Source: Blautia caecimuris | GTDB lineage: Bacteria > Bacillota > Clostridia > Lachnospirales > Lachnospiraceae | Reading direction: 5' to 3' | Assembly: GCF_024622975.1 (NCBI RefSeq) | Contig: NZ_JANJZT010000013.1 | Location: 1-64,000, forward strand | DNA length: 64,000 nt | Part shown: in pieces, positions 1 to 8,683 of the stretch | How positions within the stretch are numbered: the stretch's first letter is position 1 | How the letters are laid out: every line of letters starts with the position of its first letter | Translations under genes and position numbers: made by a program | The notes under the pieces: model-generated | The model's input: the letters and a program-made list of their open reading frames with translations, nothing else | Told to the model about the DNA's origin: nothing | Database searches by the model: none

Positions 1-1
1 T

Positions 2-70
2 TTATTTGTTTTCCAAAGCTTCGTTTTTCGGATCAGCGAAAAACTCCACAATGGCAAACAGGGCTTTGCC
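2..70 (-). other. C-terminal coding tail at window edge (unassigned)
   Basis: Read on the minus strand, a 22-codon open stretch ends in TAA at 2-4 and translates as GKALFAIVEFFADPKNEAL plus ENK. It is preceded by an in-frame TAG, so no start is available and it may be only a remnant. It lies just past the urease terminator and is transcribed in the same direction. I do not recognise the family, and chance translation cannot be excluded. Confidence 0.2.
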
Positions 71-82
71 CTAACAAAAAAA

Positions 83-123
83 TGTATCACAAAAAACATT
101 CACATATTGTTTTTTGTGATACA
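83..123 (-). terminator. Rho-independent terminator of the urease operon
   Basis: A perfect 16-bp inverted repeat (arms 83-98 and 108-123, 9-nt loop) is followed on the minus strand by a run of seven T. It sits directly downstream of the ureD stop codon at 138, so it should end the ureABCIEFGD transcript. Confidence 0.85.
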
Positions 124-137
124 GATATTGACCGGAT

Positions 138-995
138 TTATATTCCACTGTCGGAGCCATAATCGGCTGCTCCCATATTCTGTTTTTGTTCATGCTCATA
201 CAATTTTTTAATCTTCTCTGCTGTCTGCTGCAGTTTCTGAGCACATTGTCCAAATATCCTCAGGGCCATATCTCCTGTTGTAAGCCGTGTGATGCCGCCC
301 TCTGTTTCTGAAGCTTCATCAAGAATCTGCCAGATTTTTTCCTGAAGCTGCAAATTGGCTGCCGTATCTCTAAGTTTAGTCAAAAAGATATTCGCCACAT
401 GTGTGTACCCCTCATACATGCCTATCCCTTCCATCGGCATTCTGTCAGGCTCGTAGCAGGTGTTGTCGCGGTAAATCAGTTTATCATTTCTGTACAGAAG
501 GACTTTTGAGGAAAATCTGCTGTACCGAAAACATTCATTATGTGCTTTTCGGCCACAGGAAATAATTTCCAGCAGGAACAGGCAGGAGGTTTCGTCTTCC
601 AGATGAATCGTCATTCTGCTGTCAAAGGATGACTGTGCGAATGGAATAACCGGCTGGGGATAATAATACAGTGTGGCATTTTTATCCACCTGTACTTCAA
701 TAGTCCGGGATGCTGCTCCTTCGTCCATTTTATGAATTTTTTCAAAGGACTGTGACAGTACTTCCAGGTCTGCCCCTTCTTTTACATGGTAAAAAAAATT
801 CTGAGAATCACCTGCCATGATTCCGGCGGAGGCACAGAGAGGCATGATCTGGATGCCGCCGTTCTCTCTCTCAAAAGGCATCATGATTTTATATGGAGCT
901 GTAAAAGACAGCTCCTCCAGAATAGTCTTTCCATCTTTTAAAGCTGCACAGGCACTGATACGGGATATTTTTCCGAATTTATTATCCATATGCAT
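138..995 (-). CDS. ureD: Urease accessory protein UreD
   Basis: UreD (UreH in Helicobacter) is the scaffold that binds apo-urease and, with UreF and UreG, delivers nickel to the active site. The 285-residue product has the usual family length, and the beta-rich segment with a RMTIHLEDET stretch and the late LRDTAANLQ region fit the UreD family. It is the last gene of the operon, starting six bases after the ureG stop. A GAAGGAATG ribosome site precedes the ATG at 995; a second ATG two codons on is an alternative start. The assignment rests on family resemblance plus its position after ureG. Confidence 0.9.
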   Translation of the reverse strand: MHMDNKFGKISRISACAALKDGKTILEELSFTAPYKIMMPFERENGGIQIMPLCASAGIMAGDSQNFFYHVKEGADLEVLSQSFEKIHKMDEGAASRTIEVQVDKNATLYYYPQPVIPFAQSSFDSRMTIHLEDETSCLFLLEIISCGRKAHNECFRYSRFSSKVLLYRNDKLIYRDNTCYEPDRMPMEGIGMYEGYTHVANIFLTKLRDTAANLQLQEKIWQILDEASETEGGITRLTTGDMALRIFGQCAQKLQQTAEKIKKLYEHEQKQNMGAADYGSDSGI

Positions 996-1001
996 ATTCT
1001 T

Positions 1002-1610
1002 TTACATTCCTTCTAAAAGTACATTTTTTCTGATCCACTCTACTACTTTATCCACATTTTCGCCTTCACGGATGTTAGTAAACAGAAATGGTCTGTCACC
1101 GCGCATTTTTTCAGAATCCCTCCTCATTATTTCAAGGTTTGCGCCCACATAGGGCGCAAGATCGATTTTATTGATCACAAGGAGGTCAGAACGTGTGATT
1201 CCAGGACCGCCTTTACGCGGGATTTTATCTCCTTCTGCCACATCGATAACGAAGATCGTCGCATCTACAAGTTCCGGACTGAACGTTGCAGACAGATTAT
1301 CCCCGCCGCTTTCAATGAAAAGAAGTTCAATATCCGGGAAGCGTTCTGTCAGTTCGTCTACCGCTTCCAGGTTCATAGAAGCGTCTTCACGGATGGCTGT
1401 ATGCGGGCATCCTCCGGTTTCCACACCAATGATCCTTTCTACCGGAAGAACACTGTTCTTTGCAAGAAACTGGGCATCTTCTTTTGTATAAATATCGTTT
1501 GTAATAACTCCAATGCTGTAGTCCTCTGCCATCTTTCTTGACAAAGCCTCAATAAGCGCTGTTTTTCCCGAACCTACCGGTCCGGCAACTCCGACTTTTA
1601 CATATGACAT
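1002..1610 (-). CDS. ureG: Urease accessory GTPase UreG
   Basis: UreG is the SIMIBI-class GTPase that carries nickel and hydrolyses GTP to drive urease activation. The 202-residue product shows a P-loop GPVGSGKT at residues 10-17, the nickel-binding Cys-Pro-His motif within [13 protein letters not shown], the [15 protein letters not shown] segment and the [11 protein letters not shown] guanine-specificity region, all diagnostic. Length is normal and the gene looks intact. A GAGGAGATTAGT ribosome site precedes the ATG. It lies between ureF and ureD, the common order in bacterial urease operons. Confidence 0.97.
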   Translation of the reverse strand: MSYVKVGVAGPVGSGKTALIEALSRKMAEDYSIGVITNDIYTKEDAQFLAKNSVLPVERIIGVETGGCPHTAIREDASMNLEAVDELTERFPDIELLFIESGGDNLSATFSPELVDATIFVIDVAEGDKIPRKGGPGITRSDLLVINKIDLAPYVGANLEIMRRDSEKMRGDRPFLFTNIREGENVDKVVEWIRKNVLLEGM

Positions 1611-1689
1611 ACTAATCTCCTCTTTTCTGATTTACTTGTTGACAGCATTTTTTAATCTGTTGCTCCCAGAGCTTTCTGACATGACTAAA

Positions 1690-2382
1690 CTATGACATAT
1701 ACAGTCTGGAATACAGCTTTTCATGCTGGATTCCTCTGAGATCAAATCCAGGTGCGGAAAGGCATAAATCATCTTCCCTTCTGTTCATGACATCTGTTAA
1801 AATATCATCAAATTCCACGTAGCATCCGCTCAAAAGCTGCTGTCCGGATGTCTGACTAAGGGGAATCGTTTTTACGCAGTTAGTAACAATTGCAGATGTC
1901 TGGGCATAGAGATAATGAGTCATTGCCTCGTTCAATGCAATCTCCATCTCTGCACAGAAGACTCCGTAGATGCAGCTGTGGTTCACTGCTTTTCCTTTTC
2001 TCGCATCCAGATATTTCCTGAAAATCCCGTTTTTATTGATATTCAATCCAAGCTTTTCAATAGTTTTGGCAAAACGTGAACCCATTTTTCTGGCTGCTTC
2101 CCTCTGTTCCATTGGGATTCTTGATGCTTCCAGAATTTCTTCCAGATGCAGCAGTTTCTGAAGATCTTTTCCCTCTGCGGCTTCATATGCAAGTCTGGCT
2201 GACAGAAGTTCTGTATATGCAAGATTCCACTTGATTTTGTGGAGGATATATTCTCTGGCTGTATCTATATCGCGGACAATTCCACGCTGAATATAAGTCT
2301 CTAATCCCTGTGAATGGGAATATCCTCCAATAGGAAACAATGCATCATTTACCTGCAAAAGGTAAAACTGTTTTTCTGACAT
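1690..2382 (-). CDS. ureF: Urease accessory protein UreF
   Basis: UreF bridges UreD and UreG and gates GTP-dependent nickel insertion. The start chosen is the ATG at 2382, which has a GGAGAATTTAT ribosome site and opens with MSEKQFYLLQVNDALFPIGG, typical of UreF; the reading frame extends 22 codons upstream but that part overlaps the ureE end and looks unlike the family. The product is all-helical, about 230 residues, with the conserved FPIGGYSHSQGLE and a C-terminal RRE-type tail. It is followed after about 80 bases by ureG. Confidence 0.93.
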   Translation of the reverse strand: MSEKQFYLLQVNDALFPIGGYSHSQGLETYIQRGIVRDIDTAREYILHKIKWNLAYTELLSARLAYEAAEGKDLQKLLHLEEILEASRIPMEQREAARKMGSRFAKTIEKLGLNINKNGIFRKYLDARKGKAVNHSCIYGVFCAEMEIALNEAMTHYLYAQTSAIVTNCVKTIPLSQTSGQQLLSGCYVEFDDILTDVMNRREDDLCLSAPGFDLRGIQHEKLYSRLYMS

Positions 2383-2404
2383 ATAAATTCTCCATCCGCT
2401 TTCC

Positions 2405-2881
2405 TTAATGATGATGATTGTGAATACTTGCAGAAATCCTCTGATCAAAATCCAGCTTCAATATTTCTTTTTTTGCCTTAACACCATGAATTTTCTGAAG
2501 CATAGCAAGCATTGGTTCGTTATAGACAGTAATAAATGTGGCATTTTCTCCCCAGAAAAGCGGCGCATGTCTGTTTCCAATCTCATAGCAGACTTTTGCG
2601 GCCATTTTCTCGTGTCCTGGTTCAAAAGATACCCGTATAACTTCACATGGCGGAGTATTTATCACTACGAGTTTTGTCTCATCTGCATAAATCACATCAT
2701 CCTGATACAGACCTCGGGCGAGAACAGAATCGTCCATACGAATTCCCACTTCTGTTCCTTTATCTGTTGTTTTCTTATGTATTTTTTTGAAAGCTTCATG
2801 CCATTCAATATCTACAAATTCTAATGTTTTTCCTGTAGTATCAAAGTCATGGAGCTTTCCTGAAACCTGTTCACACAGCAT
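2405..2881 (-). CDS. ureE: Urease nickel metallochaperone UreE
   Basis: UreE delivers nickel to the UreDFG complex. The product (about 158 residues) has the two-domain UreE layout: an N-terminal peptide-binding part and a C-terminal metal-binding part with GNRHAPLFWGE, whose His is the conserved dimer-interface nickel ligand. The C-terminus ends in a short His-rich tail (IHNHHH) that can add nickel-binding capacity. The ATG at 2881 is preferred over an in-frame TTG at 2890 because GGAGG lies nine bases upstream of it. The order ureI-ureE-ureF places it mid-operon. Confidence 0.95.
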   Translation of the reverse strand: MLCEQVSGKLHDFDTTGKTLEFVDIEWHEAFKKIHKKTTDKGTEVGIRMDDSVLARGLYQDDVIYADETKLVVINTPPCEVIRVSFEPGHEKMAAKVCYEIGNRHAPLFWGENATFITVYNEPMLAMLQKIHGVKAKKEILKLDFDQRISASIHNHHH

Positions 2882-2928
2882 TATCTTCAACCTCCAATAT
2901 CCGATAAATCTTTCTTATCGGTTTATTT

Positions 2929-3435
2929 TTACCAGATCTGCAGAAGCATCATAACTCCAGGAATCCATGCTGTTACAATGCCTTCAAACACCTGAAGATA
3001 TGGAACAAATTTTCCAAGCTTCTTTCCACAGATGTCCTCCACAAAGGCAGTTCCCCAGAGAATCGCCCAAAGATACCAGATTGCTGCCCATCGCAGATCC
3101 GGTGCGATACCCAGCGCACTGCTTCCTGTAACCCCCTCGATAGTCCCAAAGATCACCGCATTGACTGCTACAAAAGTAGAAAACCATGCAAAAGGAATCG
3201 GACTTGCTTTCAGAAATTTCCCCAGAGCCACAAAAAGGTAGGTAAAGCAGAACAGTAATCCCGTTCCCGCTGCATAATAATTACCCTGTACCAAATTAAC
3301 AAAGTTGATAAACAGGGACAGGCCGCCTGTAAAAATATTCATGATGGCTGTGGATTTTCCATCTACATTGTATAAAGAACACATACCATTATTGATTAAT
3401 ACAATGCCTACAAATAAAAGACAAACTCCTAACAT
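2929..3435 (-). CDS. ureI: UreI/AmiS-family urea channel
   Basis: This is a 168-residue integral membrane protein with about six hydrophobic segments, similar in size and pattern to the UreI/AmiS family (the Helicobacter acid-gated urea channel and amide channels). Recognisable parts are the N-terminal MLGVCLLFVGIVLINNGM helix, the LFINFVNLVQGNYY loop-helix and the late YLWAILWGTAFVEDICGKK segment. It lies between ureC and ureE inside the urease operon, which supports a role in urea entry rather than other amides. Whether it is pH-gated cannot be read from sequence. Confidence 0.9.
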   Translation of the reverse strand: MLGVCLLFVGIVLINNGMCSLYNVDGKSTAIMNIFTGGLSLFINFVNLVQGNYYAAGTGLLFCFTYLFVALGKFLKASPIPFAWFSTFVAVNAVIFGTIEGVTGSSALGIAPDLRWAAIWYLWAILWGTAFVEDICGKKLGKFVPYLQVFEGIVTAWIPGVMMLLQIW

Positions 3436-3461
3436 AATAACGCTCTCCTCTCCTGCCCATC

Positions 3462-5183
3462 TTAAAACAAACTGTAAAGCTGTGTCAGCGGAAGTTTTTC
3501 TGCCGGTCTGGAAGTGATTTCTTCCCCGTCAACCGTAACCTTATATGTTTCTGGATCCACTGCCAGCTCCGGTGTTCTGTCATTAAGCACCATATCTTTT
3601 TTACTGATATTTCTGCACCCTTTTACAGGCACTACTGTTTTCTCAAGTCCATATTTCTCTTTTACATTTTCATCCACAGCTGCCTGAGATACAAATGTAA
3701 GGCAGGTTTCGTTTTTGGCTTTTCCGTGTGCAGCAAACATTGGCTGATAAAAAACTGGCTGCGTGGTCGGAATAGATGCATTTGCATCGCCCATTTTGGA
3801 TGCAATGATCATACCGCCCTTGATAATGATATCAGGTTTTACGCCAAAGAATGCAGGGTTCCAGAGAACAAGATCTGCAAGTTTACCTTCTTCCACAGAT
3901 CCTACATATTGTGAAATGCCATGTGTGACAGCCGGATTGATGGTATATTTGGAGATATAACGTTTTACACGGAAGTTGTCATTGCCGTGTCCTGAATCTT
4001 CCGGCAATGCCCCCCGCTCATCTTTCATCTTGCTTGCCGTCTGCCAGGTACGTGTGATAACCTCGCCTACACGTCCCATAGCCTGGGAGTCAGAACTCAT
4101 CATACTGAATATCCCCATATCGTGAAGAACGTCCTCTGCCGCAATTGTCTCCGGGCGGATTCGGGAATCTGCAAATGCAACGTCTTCCGGGATTCTTTTA
4201 TCCAGATGATGGCAGACCATCAGCATATCCAGATGCTCGTCCAGGGTATTTACTGTATATGGCATCGTCGGGTTTGTAGAAGACGGCAGTACATTTGGAG
4301 CTGCCGCCGCACGAATAATATCTGGTGCATGTCCTCCGCCGGCCCCTTCTGTATGATATGTATGGATGGTTCTGCCGCCGATAGCTGCAAGTGTGTCTTC
4401 TACACATCCACCTTCATTCAATGTATCTGTATGAATGGCAACCTGTACATCGTATTCATCTGCTACATTCAGGCAATGATCAATAACTGCAGGTGTTGCC
4501 CCCCAGTCCTCATGGATCTTCAGACCCATGGCGCCGGCTTTTACCTGCTCAATGAGGGGCGCCTCGTCTGAACAGTTTCCCTTTCCAAGGAAACCAAGGT
4601 TCATTGGATATTCTTCAGCAGCCTTTAACATCATTCTTAAATTCCATGGCCCAGGCGTACAGGTAGTCGCATTTGTGCCATCTGCAGGGCCTGTTCCGCC
4701 TCCGATCATTGTAGTGACACCGCTGTACAGCGCACAGTCTATCTGCTGTGGGCTGATAAAATGTATATGAGTATCGATTCCACCTGCAGTTAAGATCATC
4801 CCTTCGCCTGCAAGCGCTTCTGTAGAGGCTCCGACCGTCATCCCTGGTGTGACGCCGTCCATAGTATCCGGATTTCCTGCTTTTCCTATTCCTGCGATCC
4901 TGCCGTCCTTGATACCTATATCCGCTTTGACAATCCCTGTAGAATCTACGATTAATGCATTGGTAATTACCAGATCCAGATCCCCATCTTTACTGCAGGT
5001 TTTTACAGACTGTCCCATGCCGTCACGAATGGTCTTGCCTCCTCCAAATTTCACTTCGTCTCCATAAGTTGTATAATCTTTCTCAACCTCTATCACAAGG
5101 TTTGTATCTGCCAGACGTACCTTATCTCCCGTAGTCGGACCATACATTGCCGCATATTTGCTTCCAGAAATTTTTGTGCTCAT
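3462..5183 (-). CDS. ureC: Urease alpha subunit (catalytic)
   Basis: UreC carries the dinickel site that hydrolyses urea to ammonia and carbamate. All catalytic positions are present: H139 and H141 (THIHF), the carbamylated Lys K222 (GLKIHEDWG), H251 (AIHTDT), H277 ([15 protein letters not shown]), the flap Cys324-His325 (VCHH) and D365 (SSDSQ). At 573 residues it is full length for a separate alpha subunit. It follows ureB by 12 bases. The protein should be active once matured by UreDEFG. Confidence 0.98.
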   Translation of the reverse strand: MSTKISGSKYAAMYGPTTGDKVRLADTNLVIEVEKDYTTYGDEVKFGGGKTIRDGMGQSVKTCSKDGDLDLVITNALIVDSTGIVKADIGIKDGRIAGIGKAGNPDTMDGVTPGMTVGASTEALAGEGMILTAGGIDTHIHFISPQQIDCALYSGVTTMIGGGTGPADGTNATTCTPGPWNLRMMLKAAEEYPMNLGFLGKGNCSDEAPLIEQVKAGAMGLKIHEDWGATPAVIDHCLNVADEYDVQVAIHTDTLNEGGCVEDTLAAIGGRTIHTYHTEGAGGGHAPDIIRAAAAPNVLPSSTNPTMPYTVNTLDEHLDMLMVCHHLDKRIPEDVAFADSRIRPETIAAEDVLHDMGIFSMMSSDSQAMGRVGEVITRTWQTASKMKDERGALPEDSGHGNDNFRVKRYISKYTINPAVTHGISQYVGSVEEGKLADLVLWNPAFFGVKPDIIIKGGMIIASKMGDANASIPTTQPVFYQPMFAAHGKAKNETCLTFVSQAAVDENVKEKYGLEKTVVPVKGCRNISKKDMVLNDRTPELAVDPETYKVTVDGEEITSRPAEKLPLTQLYSLF

Positions 5184-5195
5184 CGTTGTCCCTCC

Positions 5196-5555
5196 CTATA
5201 GAAATCCTTTTCGTTTTGCATTTTCCATGGATGCTGCCTTCGTGTCGTCTGCTGCCCGCGCACAGGTAAGATCATTCAGGCCAAATACTCTCTGTCTGCC
5301 GCCCATCTCCGTAAGCTGAACCTCCTTTTCTTCACCTGGCTCAAATCTTACAGAGGTTCCTGACGGAATGTCCAGATGATATCCATAAGATTTTTCCCTG
5401 TCAAAGGAAAGGCATTTATTTACCTCAAAAAAATGAAAATGAGAACCTACCTGAACTGGTCTGTCGCCTTTGTTTGCCACTGTTACTGCCACTGTTTTTT
5501 TGCCTTTATTAAGTATAATGTCACGATCCACAGGCATAATTTCACCAATTTTCAT
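5196..5555 (-). CDS. ureB: Urease beta subunit
   Basis: This is the separate beta subunit of a three-subunit bacterial urease. The 119-residue product shows the standard core: [45 protein letters not shown] (in overlapping pieces) and [10 protein letters not shown] near the end. Beta subunits form part of the trimer-of-trimers shell and help position the mobile flap of UreC. It lies 14 bases downstream of ureA and 12 bases upstream of ureC. Confidence 0.97.
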   Translation of the reverse strand: MKIGEIMPVDRDIILNKGKKTVAVTVANKGDRPVQVGSHFHFFEVNKCLSFDREKSYGYHLDIPSGTSVRFEPGEEKEVQLTEMGGRQRVFGLNDLTCARAADDTKAASMENAKRKGFL

Positions 5556-5569
5556 ACCTTATCTCCTCC

Positions 5570-5872
5570 TTACTGAATTGGATTATGTACTGTCACAAGC
5601 TTGGTTCCATCTGGAAATGTCGCTTCTACCTGGATTTCATCAATCATATCAACGACTCCGTCCATTACGTCATCTTTTGTAAGAATCTTCGTGCCAAGCT
5701 GCATCAGCTCTACTACGGTTTTTCCATCTCTTGCAAGTTCTAAGAGTTCAGAACTAATATATGCCAGCGCCTCTACATAATTTAGTTTAAGACCTCTTTC
5801 CTTTCTCTCTTTGGCAAGGTTTCCTGCCATATGAAGCATTAGTTTTTCCTGTTCTTTTTGATTCAGCCTCAT
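5570..5872 (-). CDS. ureA: Urease gamma subunit
   Basis: The gamma subunit is the first gene of the operon. The 100-residue product begins [20 protein letters not shown] and contains [20 protein letters not shown] and the C-terminal [15 protein letters not shown], all typical of UreA. It starts at an ATG preceded by GAGAGGAGGAATATT. The transcript begins about 150 bases upstream at the promoter centred near 6045 and must pass the hairpin at 5964-6006 before reaching this gene. Confidence 0.97.
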   Translation of the reverse strand: MRLNQKEQEKLMLHMAGNLAKERKERGLKLNYVEALAYISSELLELARDGKTVVELMQLGTKILTKDDVMDGVVDMIDEIQVEATFPDGTKLVTVHNPIQ

Positions 5873-5963
5873 AATATTCCTCCTCTCGAATTGTACAGAT
5901 TATTATATTTTTCGCTGTTTTCTGCATATTTATGCCCCAAAATTCAAAATACACAAAACAAAA

Positions 5964-6006
5964 AAGAGCAGACAATGGGATTTTTCAGACCCCATTGTCT
6001 GCTCTT
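5964..6006 (-). terminator. Leader terminator / candidate attenuator before ureA
   Basis: Perfect 16-bp arms (5964-5979 and 5991-6006, 11-nt loop) are followed on the minus strand by a T run, giving a classic intrinsic terminator. It lies between the ureA promoter (-10 at 6031-6036) and the ureA start at 5872, so it should stop ureA transcripts unless relieved. A competing 16-nt hairpin CAGAC-AATGGG-GTCTG uses part of the left arm and the loop. It could instead only end read-through from the upstream kinase gene, but its position after the promoter argues for attenuation. Confidence 0.7.
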
Positions 6007-6030
6007 CACACGAAAAATTTTATATAGAGG

Positions 6031-6059
6031 ATTATAACTTGAGTCTATATAATGGTCAA
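6031..6059 (-). promoter_or_regulatory. Sigma-A promoter of the urease operon
   Basis: Minus strand: -35 TTGACC at 6054-6059, 17-bp spacer, -10 TATAAT at 6031-6036. This is near consensus. The predicted start near 6024 gives a leader of about 150 nt containing the hairpin at 5964-6006. The 6060-6273 stretch between this promoter and the kinase stop codon shows no gene that I can support. Confidence 0.8.
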
Positions 6060-6273
6060 GATATTTTATGTTCTTCTTTATATTTTTCTCTATATTCGCT
6101 ATTGAACCCCGACAATCAATACTCAATTTTGTTAAAAATTATTTGTCTTATTTTACCAGCCACTCACATCCCCTTTTGGCGGGTTGATTGATCGATGTTA
6201 TGACTGCATGGTTCAATTTCAGTTTCATGGTACAGTTATCAGTTCAGATATTGTTCCGTGAATAATGGATAAA

Positions 6274-7749
6274 TTATGTCAGAACCTGTTTCACGGCCTT
6301 TTTCCAGCCCTGGTATTTTTCATTTCGCACTTCCGGCTCCATTTCCGGAGAAAATTTTGTCCGGGTCATCTGGGAGAATACTTTTTCCCGGTCAAAAATT
6401 CCTGCTGCAATCCCTGCCGCATAGGCGGCTCCGATTCCGGAAAGCTCTTCCGCTGAGGGCACCTGAACAGTCACATCTGCAATATCACTCTGAAACTGCA
6501 TCAGATATTTGTTTCTTGTAGGTCCGCCGTCCACCCGCAGCTCCTGAATCTTAATCCCGGATTCTTCGCTCATGGCATTTACCACATCTGTAATCTGATA
6601 GGCAATGGATTCCAGACCTGCTCTCACGATCTCAGCTCTTCCGGTCGTCCTTGTGATTCCTGTCAGGATTCCGGATGCTTCACTGTCCCAGTAGGGCGCC
6701 CCAAGGCCGCTGAACGCAGGCACCAGATAGGAACGATCACCTGGATTGGCTTTATTGGCCAGTATCTCTGTCTCTGAAGGTGAAGAGATCAGTTTCAGCT
6801 CATCCTTCAGCCAGGTAATGACAGCTCCTGTATAATTGATGTTTCCCTCCAGAACATAATTTACCTGGCCGTTCATTTTCCACGCCAGAGAAGTTACCAC
6901 CCGGTCGCTGTATACAGGCTTCTGCCCAATGTTCATCATAATAGAAGATCCTGTGCCGTAAGTAGTTTTGATCATTCCCTTATCTGTACATCCCTGTCCG
7001 AACAAAGCGCCGTGAGAATCCCCCAGAACTCCCCGTATGGGAATGGGATTTTCAAAATATCCCTCAAAATCCGTATATCCGTATTCTCCGTCTGAATCCG
7101 TCACTTCCGCAAGACAGGATACCGGAATACCGAATAAGCTGCATACCTCCTGATCCCAGGAAAGACTTCCGATATGAAACAGCTGAGTTCTGGAAGCATT
7201 GGAATAATCTGTACGGAATTCTTTTCCTCCGGTCAGCTTATAAACAAGCCAGCTGTCAATGGTTCCGCAGCAGAGTTCTCCTTTCTCAGCCTTTTCCGCA
7301 GCTCCTTCCACATTTTCAAGTACCCACGCGATCTTTGCGGCCGAAAAGTAAGGTGAAAGCTGCAGGCCGGTATGGGAGCGGATCATTTCTCCATGTCCCT
7401 GTTCTGCAATTCTTTCACAGATCTTTGCGCCTCTGGCACACTGCCACACAACTGCATTATATACAGGCTTTCCGGTATTCCTGTCCCACACAAGGGCAGT
7501 TTCCCGCTGATTGCTGATACCAAGAACTTTTATATCATTTTTGTCAATTCCTGATTTTTCCACAAGTTTTTTTACTACCTGAACTGTATTTGCATAAATT
7601 TCCTCCGGGTCATGCTCCACCCAGCCCCGCTGATCAATATACTGCCTGTGAGGGAGATCACTTCGGCAGATAAGAGCACCGTTTTCATCAAACAGCAGTC
7701 CTTTTGTTCCCTGTGTACTCTGGTCAATTCCCAATACATATCTGTTCAT
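6274..7749 (-). CDS. FGGY-family sugar kinase (glycerol-kinase-like)
   Basis: The 491-residue product has the FGGY kinase fold: N-terminal phosphate loop GIDQSTQGTKG (residues 7-17), NQRE at 80-83, VVWQCARGAKIC near 101, the catalytic-base motif as GDSHGALFG at 243-251 and GTG at 265. It resembles GlpK closely, but the GlpK glycerol-site GDQQAALFG is changed to GDSHGALFG, so the substrate is probably not glycerol. It starts immediately after the second transketolase subunit and is the last gene of the isomerase operon, which suggests that it phosphorylates the ketose made by the isomerase (D-apulose is one candidate). Glycerol kinase remains an alternative. Confidence 0.85.
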   Translation of the reverse strand: MNRYVLGIDQSTQGTKGLLFDENGALICRSDLPHRQYIDQRGWVEHDPEEIYANTVQVVKKLVEKSGIDKNDIKVLGISNQRETALVWDRNTGKPVYNAVVWQCARGAKICERIAEQGHGEMIRSHTGLQLSPYFSAAKIAWVLENVEGAAEKAEKGELCCGTIDSWLVYKLTGGKEFRTDYSNASRTQLFHIGSLSWDQEVCSLFGIPVSCLAEVTDSDGEYGYTDFEGYFENPIPIRGVLGDSHGALFGQGCTDKGMIKTTYGTGSSIMMNIGQKPVYSDRVVTSLAWKMNGQVNYVLEGNINYTGAVITWLKDELKLISSPSETEILANKANPGDRSYLVPAFSGLGAPYWDSEASGILTGITRTTGRAEIVRAGLESIAYQITDVVNAMSEESGIKIQELRVDGGPTRNKYLMQFQSDIADVTVQVPSAEELSGIGAAYAAGIAAGIFDREKVFSQMTRTKFSPEMEPEVRNEKYQGWKKAVKQVLT

Positions 7750-7750
7750 A

Positions 7751-8683
7751 CTATTTCACCAGCTCCGCTGCCTTTTCTGCAATTCCTTCTGCATTCAGGC
7801 CATAATAATCAAATACTTCCTTTGAAGTTCCCGTGATCACCGGAGCATCCGGAAGGGAAAGATTCACCACCTTTTTCGGGCACCGGCTTCCTACTATCTG
7901 ACTTACCATGGATCCCAGCCCACCATAGGGAGCGTGTTCTTCTACTGTCAGCACTGCTTTTGCGTTTTCTGCAGCCTTTACAACCGCTTCAGCATCCAGG
8001 GGTTTTACGCAGTACATGTCAATTACAGAAGCGCTGATTCCCTGAGCATTTAAAAGTTCTGCCGCATCCTTTGCCGGCTTTACCATTTCTCCGCATGCAA
8101 TGATTGCAATATCAGTTCCTTCGCATACAACCGTTGCCTTATCCATTTCAAAAGGAACATGTTCTTCTTCATAAACAGGCTCTACTGCATTTCTCCCCAC
8201 ACGCACATAAGCCGGTTTTTCGTCCTTCAGAAGAGCCTTTACCAGCTCCCTTGTCTGAAGATGGTCGCTGGGAATATATACCCGCATATTCGGAATCGCA
8301 GCCATAGCCGCAATATCCTGAGCAGAATGATGGCTCATTCCCAGCGCTCCGTAGCTGACGCCTCCGCTGATACCGATCAGCTTCACATTTGTGTTGGAAT
8401 AAGCAACGTCCACCTTTGCCTGCTCATAGCTTCTTGTGGAAAGAAAGCAGGCCGGAGAAACTGCATATGCTTTTTTGCCGCACTTTGCCAGTCCTGCAGC
8501 AATGCTTACCAGATTCTGCTCTGCAATTCCTGTTTCCACAAACTGTTCCGGATAAGTATCTGCAAAAGGAGTAAAGGAACCGCTGCCTCTGGAATCACTG
8601 CACAGAGCAACAATATCCCTGTCTGTTTTTGCCGCATCCATCAAAACCTCACAAATCATCTGTTTATTGGCGATCTTACTCAT
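7751..8683 (-). CDS. Transketolase, C-terminal subunit
   Basis: This is the second half of a two-gene transketolase: a pyrimidine-binding and transketolase C-terminal domain polypeptide of 310 residues. Visible features are FVETGIAEQNLVSIAAGLA (the catalytic Glu region that activates thiamine diphosphate), GGVSYGALGMSHHSAQDIAA, and the C-terminal VLTVEEHAPYGGLGSM. The start overlaps the preceding gene stop as ATGA, so translation of the two subunits is probably coupled. Split transketolases are known for general pentose metabolism and for specialised sugar routes such as apulose-4-phosphate and sulfofructose cleavage; the neighbouring kinase favours a phosphorylated substrate. Confidence 0.93.
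   Translation of the reverse strand: MSKIANKQMICEVLMDAAKTDRDIVALCSDSRGSGSFTPFADTYPEQFVETGIAEQNLVSIAAGLAKCGKKAYAVSPACFLSTRSYEQAKVDVAYSNTNVKLIGISGGVSYGALGMSHHSAQDIAAMAAIPNMRVYIPSDHLQTRELVKALLKDEKPAYVRVGRNAVEPVYEEEHVPFEMDKATVVCEGTDIAIIACGEMVKPAKDAAELLNAQGISASVIDMYCVKPLDAEAVVKAAENAKAVLTVEEHAPYGGLGSMVSQIVGSRCPKKVVNLSLPDAPVITGTSKEVFDYYGLNAEGIAEKAAELVK

Noticed and set aside
5944-6126. 60-codon minus-strand frame in the urease leader
   Set aside because: Runs through the promoter and terminator hairpin and has low-complexity Lys/Ile/Asn composition; not a gene.
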